Part shown: piece after piece, positions 7,959-16,685 of the stretch
Position numbering within the stretch: position 1 is the stretch's first letter
Layout of the letters: each line of letters starts with the position of its first letter
DNA from: JAAYJR01 sp964611525
Lineage (GTDB): Bacteria > Bacteroidota > Bacteroidia > Bacteroidales > Prolixibacteraceae
Direction of reading: 5' to 3'
Length of the DNA: 64,000 nucleotides
NCBI GenBank assembly: GCA_964611525.1
Contig: CAZTAL010000131.1
Span: 1-64,000, forward strand
Program-made: the position numbers and the translations under genes
Notes under the pieces: model-generated
What the model was told of the DNA's origin: nothing
Database searches by the model: none
The model's input: only the letters and a program-made list of their open reading frames with translations

Positions 7959-8770
7959 CACATTAATTCAGGTTTATTCCTTAGTTCCTCTTTCTCGATA
8001 TCTTTATAATACTTCACGGTACCTACTTTAAGTTCAAGTGTTGCATCTTCATCACAAACAATTATACCCTTCGGATGAAGTTGTAAAACCGAAACTGTCC
8101 ACATATGATTTATTCCTTCTTCAACTACTTTTTGCAAAGCCCTGGCCTTATTGTAACCATTAATAACAATTATTACCTCTTTTGCCTGCATTACAGTATC
8201 TACCCCGACTGTAAGAGCTGTTTTCGGAACTTTTCTTATATCATTATCAAAAAACCTTGAATTAGCCAAAATCGTATCATAAGTCAATGTTTTCACCCTG
8301 GTTTTTGATTTAAGAGAAGAACCGGGCTCATTAAATGCAATATGGCCGTCAGGTCCGATGCCCCCGAGAAACAAATTAATACCTCCCACACTTTCAATCT
8401 TCTTTTCATATTCTTCACACTCTTTCTGCAAATCGGGTGCATTGCCATTTAAAATATTTATATTTTCTGTGGGAATATCTATATGATTAAAAAGATGTTT
8501 ATCCATAAAATAATGATAGCTTTGAGGGTGACCCTCGGGAATACCTACATACTCATCCATATTAAACGTAACTACATTACGGAATGATAACCTTTCCTGT
8601 TTAACCAGTTCTATTAATTCGGTGTATGCTCCCACGGGTGAAGAACCGGTTGGCAATCCGAGAACAAAAGGTTTACTGGAAGTCGGATTAAACTCCTTTA
8701 TCCTGTTAGCTATGTAATAAGCAGTCCATTTACTCAGTTGCTGATAATTTTCATGAATTAAAATTCTCAT
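7958..8770 (-). CDS. nagB: Glucosamine-6-phosphate deaminase
   Basis: This enzyme converts glucosamine-6-phosphate to fructose-6-phosphate plus ammonia. All family motifs are present: LPTGSSPVGAY (substrate phosphate loop), FNMDEYVGI with the catalytic Asp, and GGIGPDGHIAFNEPGSS with the Asp, His and Glu of the active site. The length, about 270 residues, is normal. The ATG at 8770 (MRILIHENY) fits the family start better than the TTG two codons upstream. Its 3' end overlaps the DUF4954 start by 1 nt. The gene lies 26 bp after the acyl-CoA synthetase gene in an all-minus cluster headed by a ROK repressor. Confidence 0.94.
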   Translation of the reverse strand: MRILIHENYQQLSKWTAYYIANRIKEFNPTSSKPFVLGLPTGSSPVGAYTELIELVKQERLSFRNVVTFNMDEYVGIPEGHPQSYHYFMDKHLFNHIDIPTENINILNGNAPDLQKECEEYEKKIESVGGINLFLGGIGPDGHIAFNEPGSSLKSKTRVKTLTYDTILANSRFFDNDIRKVPKTALTVGVDTVMQAKEVIIVINGYNKARALQKVVEEGINHMWTVSVLQLHPKGIIVCDEDATLELKVGTVKYYKDIEKEELRNKPELM

Positions 8771-8796
8771 AATCAATTATTTTAAATTTAACATAT

Positions 8797-10932
8797 TTAT
8801 TCGATAATCATTTTAGCATCCGCGATGACGCATCCAGATCTTTCTTCAAGTACTATCAACGGATTTATATCAAGTTCTTTAATCTGAGGGCAATCTATAG
8901 CAAGGGAAGAAAGTTTAACTATTGACTCTGCAACTGAATCAATATCTCTGGGTTTGATACCGCGGGCTCCGGTAAGAAGCCCGGCAGATTTTATTTCCCT
9001 TATCATTTCAAAAGCAGTTGATTTATCAACCGGAGCAATTCTGAAACTAACATCCCTGAAAATCTCAACGAAGATACCCCCAATACCAAACATTATGACG
9101 GATCCAAAGGACGGGTCACTCTTAATCCCCAGAATAACTTCCATTCCATTTTGAATTTGCCTTATAACCTGCACACCTTGTATTTTTGCTCCGGGAACCT
9201 TCTCTTTTACGCTCTTTTCAATATTATAATAAGCTGCTTCTGCCTCTTCAACCGAATTAATATTTAAAATAACTCCGCCGACGTCAAATTTATGTATTAT
9301 ATCATCTGAAATTATCTTCATTACTACGGGAAATCCGGCCTCATCTGCCAGCCATCCGGCCTCTTTGGCAGAGATCGCAATATTCCTGTTAACAACAGGA
9401 AGCTGACAAGCTTCCAAAACACTAGATGCCTCCAATTCATTCAGGTATTTTTTCCCTGACATCAAAGCTGTCTCAATTAACTCTTTAGCTCTTTTACTAG
9501 TAGTATATTCATTAACCGGAAGTGAATATTTTTTTTCTGAAATGTACCGGCCGAAATCACAAACTATCTTGAATGGTTTACACATTGACTCCGGTAGAAC
9601 ATAATGTGGAATATCATTATGTTCTAATATTTTTATACCCCCTGCAACATCAGCTTGTCCCATAAATGAAGTATATACAGGTTTGCCGAACTTACCGGAA
9701 ACCCGGGCTACTTCGTGTGCAATAGACTCTATATCAGTCATCGACTGCGGCGTAAGGATTACAAAAATACCATCTACATTTTCATCTTTAAGAGCTGCAG
9801 AAATAGCTGCACCATAACGGTCAGCCCGGGCATCACCAATTACATCAACCGGATTATTGATATTTGCTGTTGTGGGAAGGCTCTTTTTCAATGCCAGTGT
9901 GGTTTCATCACTAAACTTTGCAAGCTCTAATCCTGCTTTAACAGTAGCATCTGTTGTCAATACTCCCGGCCCTCCAGCGTTTGTTATAATAGCAATACGG
10001 TTTGACTTCGGATATGGCTGATATACAAATGCAATAGCAATATTAAACATCTCTTCAATATTATCGCATCTGATTATCCCAGCCTGTTTGAAAGCAGCAT
10101 CACAAATCTCATCCTTACCTGCCAGTGAACCTGTATGGGAAGCAGCAGCCGAAGCCCCTTCCTCTGTTCTCCCTGATTTTAAAATTAAAATTGGTTTATG
10201 GCTTTTTTCAATAACCTCCATCGCTGTTTTCATCAACTCCCTTCCATCTGTTATTTCCTCCAGATAAAGAAGAATTACCTTGGTTTTGGGATCATCCATC
10301 AGATAATAAAGAAGTTCAATTTCAGAAATATCCGCTTTATTGCCAAAACTGACAAACTTTGAAAATCCGATATTCTTTGCCTGGGCATAATCAAGCACTG
10401 CCGTACATAATGCCCCGCTTTGCGATAAAAAAGCAATATTGCCTTCAACAGGAAATCCCCGGGCAAAAGAGGCATTCAGCCTGGAAACAGGATCAGTATT
10501 TATCACTCCGAGACAATTAGGTCCGATAAATGAAATGCCATATTTTTTGGCTATTTCGACCAACTCCCTTTCCTTTTCAACTCCCTTTATTCCAACCTCT
10601 CTGAATCCGGCAGAAATAATTATCACCGATTTTATCCCTTTTTGTCCGCATTGTTCAAGTGCCAGTTTACAAACTGAACTTGGAAAAACGATAACTGCAA
10701 GATCAACTTCATCGGGAATATCAATTACATATTTGTATGTTTTTACCCCACTGATTGATTTTTCTCTCGGACTTACCGGATATATAACACCCTGAAAACC
10801 TGTTTGAAGAATATTTATGAAAATATCCCCCGGAACTGTACCCGTTACCTTATTTGTTCCTACAACAGCTACGGATTTCGGGTAAAAAACATTCTGAAGG
10901 TTCTTTTTATTAATATCAATCCGTTCTTTCAT
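8797..10932 (-). CDS. ADP-forming acetate/acyl-CoA synthetase, fused alpha-beta form
   Basis: The 711-residue protein joins a CoA-binding Rossmann domain (about 12-140, VFYPKSVAVVGTNK), a succinyl-CoA-ligase-like domain with the phospho-histidine motif ASHTGSLAG (about 263-271), and a C-terminal ATP-grasp domain (about 480-710, IKELDINPLIV). This is the one-polypeptide ADP-forming acyl-CoA synthetase layout, which makes ATP from acetyl-CoA, ADP and phosphate while releasing acetate. Related Pat-type acetyltransferases carry a GNAT domain, which is absent here. In this cluster it could handle acetate released from N-acetylated sugars, or make ATP from sugar breakdown; the acyl specificity is not readable. 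Confidence 0.87.
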   Translation of the reverse strand: MKERIDINKKNLQNVFYPKSVAVVGTNKVTGTVPGDIFINILQTGFQGVIYPVSPREKSISGVKTYKYVIDIPDEVDLAVIVFPSSVCKLALEQCGQKGIKSVIIISAGFREVGIKGVEKERELVEIAKKYGISFIGPNCLGVINTDPVSRLNASFARGFPVEGNIAFLSQSGALCTAVLDYAQAKNIGFSKFVSFGNKADISEIELLYYLMDDPKTKVILLYLEEITDGRELMKTAMEVIEKSHKPILILKSGRTEEGASAAASHTGSLAGKDEICDAAFKQAGIIRCDNIEEMFNIAIAFVYQPYPKSNRIAIITNAGGPGVLTTDATVKAGLELAKFSDETTLALKKSLPTTANINNPVDVIGDARADRYGAAISAALKDENVDGIFVILTPQSMTDIESIAHEVARVSGKFGKPVYTSFMGQADVAGGIKILEHNDIPHYVLPESMCKPFKIVCDFGRYISEKKYSLPVNEYTTSKRAKELIETALMSGKKYLNELEASSVLEACQLPVVNRNIAISAKEAGWLADEAGFPVVMKIISDDIIHKFDVGGVILNINSVEEAEAAYYNIEKSVKEKVPGAKIQGVQVIRQIQNGMEVILGIKSDPSFGSVIMFGIGGIFVEIFRDVSFRIAPVDKSTAFEMIREIKSAGLLTGARGIKPRDIDSVAESIVKLSSLAIDCPQIKELDINPLIVLEERSGCVIADAKMIIE

Positions 10933-10963
10933 AGTTAATAAAATGTCAGGTCATGTAATTCCT

Positions 10964-11203
10964 TTAAAGATAATCTGAAATGAATTCAACTGCTCCTTCA
11001 ATTGTTTGTACTTCCTGAGCCTTTTCAACATCCATTTCAATATCAAATTCCTCATCAAAAGCTCCAATCAACAACATACTTTGCATAGAATCAGCTCCAA
11101 GGTCAAAAATAAAATTAGCATCATCTTCAATCTCCGATTCATCAATTTTTAAAATTCTGGCTACTACATTTTTTATGCGCTTTTTAATCTCCTCTTTCTC
11201 CAT
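10964..11203 (-). CDS. Acyl carrier protein
   Basis: The 79-residue acidic four-helix protein contains the phosphopantetheine site DLGADSMQS, in which the Ser after GAD carries the prosthetic arm. The more common motif is DSL; the DSM variant and the acidic C-terminal half suggest a specialised carrier rather than the main fatty-acid AcpP. It lies 31 bp before the acyl-CoA synthetase gene and about 200 bp after the NagB/PIG-L fusion. An acyl carrier inside an amino-sugar cluster is unexpected; the partner is unknown. Confidence 0.88.
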   Translation of the reverse strand: MEKEEIKKRIKNVVARILKIDESEIEDDANFIFDLGADSMQSMLLIGAFDEEFDIEMDVEKAQEVQTIEGAVEFISDYL

Positions 11204-11406
11204 TATTTTATATTTTTTATTAAATGAATAATAGTTTTAAAAAATATTCTTTAAATAGAAGAATCTTTTTAAAATTATTAAATTTAATTACAAGAAACAA
11301 GTAGTTATAGAAAAAAATAATAAAAAAAACGTATTCAAAATGAACAAAAATAAAAATATTCAGAAAAATTAAATCTTTGAAAACCTTGTTACGATTGATA
11401 AAAGCC

Positions 11407-13728
11407 TTAAAAAATACCTTCAGTGGATTTTCCAAGTTTGGATGCTTCTTCAAGGAATTGCTGAACATTCAACTCCCGCAGATATATCATTCCATGAGAA
11501 GCTCTCAATAATGGTATTTTATTTTGATAGAAAAAATCCTTGCCCAATAATAACTGAATTTGTTTATGTTGTTCAAACCATATTTTCTGTGTCAGTTCGC
11601 TGAATTTCCCATCAAGCTGATAGCTTGGAAAAGATGCATTTACCTGGGAAACGTAACATTCAGAAAAGGATTTATTCAGTAAAGCCAGTGAATTAAGAGA
11701 GACTGGGATAATAACCTCAACATCCCATGGATTAAATCTGAACCACACATTACGATAACCTAATATACGCAGATTGCTCAAGTTCTCCTCCTTTTCCCAT
11801 TCTTCAACCGCCCGTGCAATCACCTGCAATACTTTATAGTGTGTATCTGGTCCGCTACCCTGTGGATCCATAGCAAGACTGATACGTGTTGGTTTATATT
11901 TCCTGAATTCTTCTAGCAGAGGAATTACATCTCTTTCCATGTCGGGTTGACTTCCCATAACATTATTTCCGTAAAATCCGAGGCGGAGATGGTGTACATT
12001 TTTAACCATAATGCCATAGTGAGCCCAGACCAATTCTTCCTCAAATTCACGGATCATTCCTTTGAGTTTTTGTATTTTAGGTGGATTATTACTTCCGTCA
12101 TAACTCTTTTTCAAATATCTGAGTACCTCATTAATCACCTCTTGCAGGTCACTAACATTATTAATATCCCAGATTGATACCAATGCACGTACTAATCTGT
12201 GACAAACTCCACGTCGTTTACCTTCTGGATTTTGATCTGCAACATTATCAAGATAATGATAAACATCTTTATCCCATTTGTACTTATATCCGTCTTTGAA
12301 AAAATCAGGATAATCGATCATTTGAATTTTGCCACTATTTATCAAATCTTTTGTATCGACAAGCAAATCATAAAGAAAAGAATTAGTGACAGCAGTATAT
12401 CCCGAAGTTAAAATAGAAAAATGCAGTTCATTGCTGGCATCACGCGATTGCCGGTTAATACGGGGCATCATACCAAGCATGATATCATCATGGTGAGGAC
12501 CTGTATGATAGTAAATCTGGTTGGATTCATTATATATTCCCTTATTAATTTTCGCCTGAATTGAATCAATTACTGAATTAACTGTATTTTCATTTAAATC
12601 AGGAATACGACTGCAATATTTATCAACTTTCAAATCTTCAAGTTCCAGTTTAATTCCAAACTTGTCAATTTTCTTACATAACTCCATTACAGCACGTTCC
12701 GTCTTCTGATGTGTCCATTGTCCTTCGTTATAATAATTTTCAACCGAATCTTCAAGCTTCACCGCAGCTCCCTGAGTAAGGTAAAAGCGGCTGTTTTTAA
12801 GCTTTTGCAATGAGGTTGCCGGATAAATGACAGAGGGATCACTTTCTAGTGAATTTTTAATAATATCTGCAATAGCCTCTCCCGCTGCATAAATAATAGC
12901 TTTATTATCAGAATTATATCTGAGTGTTCCGAGTCCTATAGTAATAACAAGACGATTTCTTGAAACTTCAATGCCCCCCAGATCGGTTGCTGTTACTGCC
13001 TGTGTCTCAAAATTTGTCTCTGTCAGCCTGGTAGATGAAAAATGATGGCTTCCCCTGGTATTAAAAGCAATATGACCATCCGGACCGATACTACCTAAAA
13101 AGAAACCGATTCCCCCTTTTGATCTTATTAATTCTTCATATCTGGTACACCACTGGTCAATCTTAAATATCGATTCTTTTTGAATTTTTTCATTATACGA
13201 CTTTGCTTCCCTGTAACGGAGTCTCAAATCGATCTTATAATCTGGAAATACATCAGTAAAATATTTTTTTTCGGCAAGTTCAATTTCATCTGAATTAATT
13301 ATAAGTGCCTTTTTTCTGTCCAATCCAAATCCCTCTATATAATTTTTTAAAACAAAATTTGAAAGGCTATTGTGCTGTTGTGAACTGATAGGATAGAATT
13401 CACCGGACTGAACGAATTGCAACTCACTGAGAATCGGTTTTTTCACATCCTTTAATCCATATTTCTCCAGAATTTCTCTCCCTTTTTTATTATTCCAATT
13501 ATCCAGTAACATATTAGTAAACTGTATAAAATATCCGGCAGTTTTACCGGTTGGAAGGCTGATAATTCCTGCTGGATTTTCGGATACCCACTCAAGAAAA
13601 CTTAAAGCAGAAAGCAAACCCAATTTAGGAAAACTGTCTACCGTAATATAAGGAACACGTGTTGAAATGTTTTTAAATTTCGAATCTTCATAAAATGCTT
13701 GTTCTACCTTTGAAAAATTAATACTCAT
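11407..13728 (-). CDS. NagB-like domain fused to PIG-L/LmbE deacetylase
   Basis: The 773-residue protein has an N-terminal glucosamine-6-phosphate deaminase-like domain (about 25-340) and a C-terminal PIG-L/LmbE-type zinc deacetylase (about 405-650). The deaminase part keeps SLPTGKTAGY and LGSIGPDGHIAFN (Asp217, His219). But the catalytic Asp of the usual MDEY motif is Gly109 (SGEF), and the Glu of NEPGS is Thr224, so deamination is doubtful. The deacetylase part keeps its zinc site: GPHHDD (His412, Asp415) and a downstream His630 in GPDTHYKV. One idea is a deacetylase for an N-acetyl-hexosamine phosphate with a sugar-phosphate-sensing front domain. It is the second gene after the ROK repressor. 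About 200 bp of AT-rich DNA separates it from the ACP gene. Confidence 0.85.
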   Translation of the reverse strand: MSINFSKVEQAFYEDSKFKNISTRVPYITVDSFPKLGLLSALSFLEWVSENPAGIISLPTGKTAGYFIQFTNMLLDNWNNKKGREILEKYGLKDVKKPILSELQFVQSGEFYPISSQQHNSLSNFVLKNYIEGFGLDRKKALIINSDEIELAEKKYFTDVFPDYKIDLRLRYREAKSYNEKIQKESIFKIDQWCTRYEELIRSKGGIGFFLGSIGPDGHIAFNTRGSHHFSSTRLTETNFETQAVTATDLGGIEVSRNRLVITIGLGTLRYNSDNKAIIYAAGEAIADIIKNSLESDPSVIYPATSLQKLKNSRFYLTQGAAVKLEDSVENYYNEGQWTHQKTERAVMELCKKIDKFGIKLELEDLKVDKYCSRIPDLNENTVNSVIDSIQAKINKGIYNESNQIYYHTGPHHDDIMLGMMPRINRQSRDASNELHFSILTSGYTAVTNSFLYDLLVDTKDLINSGKIQMIDYPDFFKDGYKYKWDKDVYHYLDNVADQNPEGKRRGVCHRLVRALVSIWDINNVSDLQEVINEVLRYLKKSYDGSNNPPKIQKLKGMIREFEEELVWAHYGIMVKNVHHLRLGFYGNNVMGSQPDMERDVIPLLEEFRKYKPTRISLAMDPQGSGPDTHYKVLQVIARAVEEWEKEENLSNLRILGYRNVWFRFNPWDVEVIIPVSLNSLALLNKSFSECYVSQVNASFPSYQLDGKFSELTQKIWFEQHKQIQLLLGKDFFYQNKIPLLRASHGMIYLRELNVQQFLEEASKLGKSTEGIF

Positions 13729-13754
13729 AAAAATATATTTAAGTCTTTCTCTTT

Positions 13755-14978
13755 TTACCTTTTAATCGAAGCCATTTTTTCTACAGCATAAGCTGCTGCT
13801 CCCAGTGTTCCGGCTTTTTGTCCCAGTTCAGAAAATTTAATCTCGGTATCATTGCTTATATCCCGGTTACTAAATGTTTTAATTGCCTGTTGAATGGGAG
13901 CGGTAAGGAACTCTTTGGCCTCCACCAACCTTCCGCTGAGAACAATGAGCTCGGGATTAAATATCTGGATTAAATAAACTATACCCTTACCAAGCCAGTA
14001 ACCTACTTCTGAAAAAACAGATATGGCAAACTGATCGCCCCGATTAGCCGCTTCCATGACTGTAGAAATATCTATTTTATCCAATTCATCATTGACCAGT
14101 TCTTTAATAAGAGAAGAATTGCCTTCTTTAATGCCATCTTTTGCCATCCTGGCAATGGCTGTGGCTGATACAATAGTTTCAAGGCAACCCTGCTTCCCGC
14201 AGCTACAAAGTATTCCGTTATCAACAATAGGCAAATGACCAAATTCACCTGAATAACCTGATTTCCCATAATATACCTTTCCATTTACAATTATTCCGAG
14301 ACCCAGTCCCCAATCAACTTGCAGCATCAACACATTCTTCCTGTTTTTTGCCAGTCCGAATTGTTGTTCGGCAAAAGCCCTTAACTTCGCATCATGACTG
14401 AAAAATACAGGTAATCCGAATATCTTTTGAAGTTTCTCAGATAAATCTTTAATCTCAGGGAAATAGGTCTTATTTATACCTTGCTTCTGGTTAATAAGTC
14501 CGGGAAGCTCAATCCCCACAGCCAATATCTTATCACGATCAATATTACCGGTTTGTAAAACCTCTTCAAGCTTTTGATTGACCTGCGAAAAAATATTAAA
14601 ATCCGAATGCATCCTTATGGGATAATAACGAGGCCCCACAACTTCTGTATTATTACTGTTAAAAACCGAAATAATTGTCCTGTTAATATTTATTGTAATA
14701 CCAACTACATAAAATCCGTTTTCAATCAATCCGTAAATATTAGGACGACGTCCTCCGCTTGAATCCCCCCTGCCTAGTTCCTTAACCAAGCCATCTTCTA
14801 TAAGTTCAAGCAAAAGACTATTGATCTTGGGAGTACTTAGTTTAATAACTTTTGCCAATTCTGAGTTTGAAAGTGAACCGCAAAAATAAAGATTGCGCAG
14901 AATTTGTTTTTTATGAGCTACTTTCTTAAGCTCAACTCCATGACTTTGATTTGATGTATAGTTGAATAATCTTTCCAT
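13755..14978 (-). CDS. ROK-family transcriptional repressor (NagC/Mlc type)
   Basis: The 407-residue protein has an N-terminal winged helix-turn-helix (about 20-85, LRNLYFCGSLSNSELAKVI) followed by a full ROK domain. The ROK part includes the zinc motif CSCGKQGCLE and the glucokinase-like LQVDWGLGLG phosphate loop. Such proteins repress amino-sugar or hexose genes until a sugar phosphate binds. It heads the minus-strand run NagB/PIG-L, ACP, acyl-CoA synthetase, nagB and DUF4954, and lies 26 bp before the fusion gene, so the cluster is its likely target. The upstream intergenic region could hold the operator, but I see no clear palindrome. Confidence 0.9.
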   Translation of the reverse strand: MERLFNYTSNQSHGVELKKVAHKKQILRNLYFCGSLSNSELAKVIKLSTPKINSLLLELIEDGLVKELGRGDSSGGRRPNIYGLIENGFYVVGITININRTIISVFNSNNTEVVGPRYYPIRMHSDFNIFSQVNQKLEEVLQTGNIDRDKILAVGIELPGLINQKQGINKTYFPEIKDLSEKLQKIFGLPVFFSHDAKLRAFAEQQFGLAKNRKNVLMLQVDWGLGLGIIVNGKVYYGKSGYSGEFGHLPIVDNGILCSCGKQGCLETIVSATAIARMAKDGIKEGNSSLIKELVNDELDKIDISTVMEAANRGDQFAISVFSEVGYWLGKGIVYLIQIFNPELIVLSGRLVEAKEFLTAPIQQAIKTFSNRDISNDTEIKFSELGQKAGTLGAAAYAVEKMASIKR

Positions 14979-15261
14979 AATTTATTTGAACATACAAAAA
15001 TTATAATATTTTAATAATAAAACAAAAATCTTTTTAATTTTTTTAAAAAGTTAAGATTAATTTCCTCAAAAACTGCAAAAAATACAATTTATAAATATTT
15101 CAAATTCACAATAGCTGAAAAATCGTTAAAAATCCAGATATTTATAAAAAATTTTATGCGCTTAAGCTTTAAAAGTCACCAACATGTTGTTTTAATTTTG
15201 GTATTCATGCTGAACTCATAAATTATAATTTTTACAGAACATTAATTTTAATTGCAAAGTG

Positions 15262-16377
15262 ATGAGGAAAATATATATTTCCGTAATTTTTTGTCTTTCT
15301 GTTTTCACAACTCTTTCGTTCGGTCAAACCAAAAAAATAATTTATATCCCTGATATTCCGGGATACAAAACTTTAAAATGCGATTTTCATATGCATACGG
15401 TTTTTTCCGATGGAACCGTTTGGCCGACAGTAAGAATCGAGGAAGCCTATCAGGAAGGGCTGGATGCTGTTTCCATAACTGATCATATTGAATACAGACC
15501 TCACTCCAAAGACATTATTGCAGACCATAACCGCTCATATGAAATTGCCGAACCTCTTGCAAATACCTTGAACATATTACTTATACGCGGAGCAGAAATT
15601 ACGCGTAACATGCCACCCGGACATTTAAATGCTCTCTTTATCAATAATGTAAATCTTCTCGATCGAGAGGATGTTTTCGAAGCACTGAAAGAGGCCCGTG
15701 ATCAGGGAGCATTTATACTTTGGAATCATCCTGGGTGGAAAGCCCAGCAACCTGATACTACACTTTGGTGGGAAGAACATACTCAATTATTAAAAAATAA
15801 TATGATGCACGGAATTGAAGTTTATAATGAAAAAGAATATTATCCCGAAGCTATAGACTGGGCATTAAATAAAAAACTGACAATGTTTTGCAATTCTGAT
15901 ATCCACTCTCCCGTAAGTATGGCATATGATCTTGAAAAAAATCACAGGCCCTTAACACTTGTATTCTCCCGAAGCAGGACAAAAGGGGGGATCAGGGAGG
16001 CTTTATTCAGCCGCCGGACTGCTGCATATTTTGATAATACCCTTATCGGAGAAGCTAATATCCTTGAACAATTATTCTTCTCCTCAATAAAAATAAAGAA
16101 TCAATCAATAGGTTTAAAAAATGGTGAAACAAAATATGTTGAAATTGAAAATCAGTCCGATATTGATTTTGATCTAGAATTAGTGCAACCGGGTATCGGC
16201 TTTTATGTTAACGAAAATATTATTATTAAATCCCACCATGTAACTGCTTTAGAACTGCGGGGAAACTCCGAACAGGTAGCCGGCATGAATAAATTGAAAA
16301 TATATTACAGGGTAAAAAATATGATGATAAGCTCAACAGAAAACCTTATTGTTACAATAATTTTAACCAATAACTAA
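15262..16377 (+). CDS. Secreted PHP-domain phosphodiesterase (Sb-PDE-like)
   Basis: The 371-residue protein has a signal peptide (about 1-21, ending SFGQ) and a PHP metallophosphoesterase domain. Metal-site motifs are FHMHTVFSDG, ITDHIEY, a conserved Glu in RGAEITR, PPGHLNALF, LWNHPGW and NSDIHSP. The last 90 or so residues form a beta-rich C-terminal domain, as in the Sphaerobacter phosphodiesterase-like family. The product is periplasmic and probably cleaves phosphodiesters or releases phosphate; the substrate is unknown. The ATG at 15262 is preferred to the GTG immediately before it. The gene is isolated between the ROK repressor and the cysteate-synthase-like gene. Confidence 0.82.
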   Translation: MRKIYISVIFCLSVFTTLSFGQTKKIIYIPDIPGYKTLKCDFHMHTVFSDGTVWPTVRIEEAYQEGLDAVSITDHIEYRPHSKDIIADHNRSYEIAEPLANTLNILLIRGAEITRNMPPGHLNALFINNVNLLDREDVFEALKEARDQGAFILWNHPGWKAQQPDTTLWWEEHTQLLKNNMMHGIEVYNEKEYYPEAIDWALNKKLTMFCNSDIHSPVSMAYDLEKNHRPLTLVFSRSRTKGGIREALFSRRTAAYFDNTLIGEANILEQLFFSSIKIKNQSIGLKNGETKYVEIENQSDIDFDLELVQPGIGFYVNENIIIKSHHVTALELRGNSEQVAGMNKLKIYYRVKNMMISSTENLIVTIILTNN

Positions 16378-16685
16378 CTAACAATCCGCCGGGTAATATA
16401 TTTGCATTCCATTTACCTTTAAAATAGTAAATTACTGATAATAAGTTCACTGTCTTCATAGTACAAACACATTTACTGAAACAGATATCAACTATACAGA
16501 TCTACAATATCTACATATTTTTTATAAAACAGCCTAGATCAAAAGTACCGCAACCTGAACAAACCACTTATCTTAAAAATCGTCAAAATCCTTAAATGTA
16601 ATTGATTATAGTATCATTAATTTTATTTTTCTATTTCAAAAACCTTTCAAAATGTTACTTTTGTGATTAATCGAAATAAAATAAC
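16378..16685. other. Intergenic region before the cysteate-synthase-like gene
   Basis: The 308 bp are AT-rich and without an evident coding frame, RNA gene or repeat. The only recognisable element is the promoter-like pair near the right end, listed separately. Confidence 0.5.
16634..16663 (+). promoter_or_regulatory. Bacteroidota-type promoter for the cysteate-synthase-like gene
   Basis: TACTTTTG at 16656-16663 is a perfect TAnnTTTG -7 box. The best -33 candidate is TTTC at 16634-16637, one mismatch from TTTG, with an 18-bp spacer. The gene starts at 16686, giving a leader of roughly 15-20 nt. Confidence 0.5.

Noticed and set aside
11220..11468. An 82-codon minus-strand frame rich in Phe, Asn and Lys next to the NagB/PIG-L fusion
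   Set aside because: Composition follows the AT-rich background, it overlaps the end of a solid gene and shows no domain or start signal.
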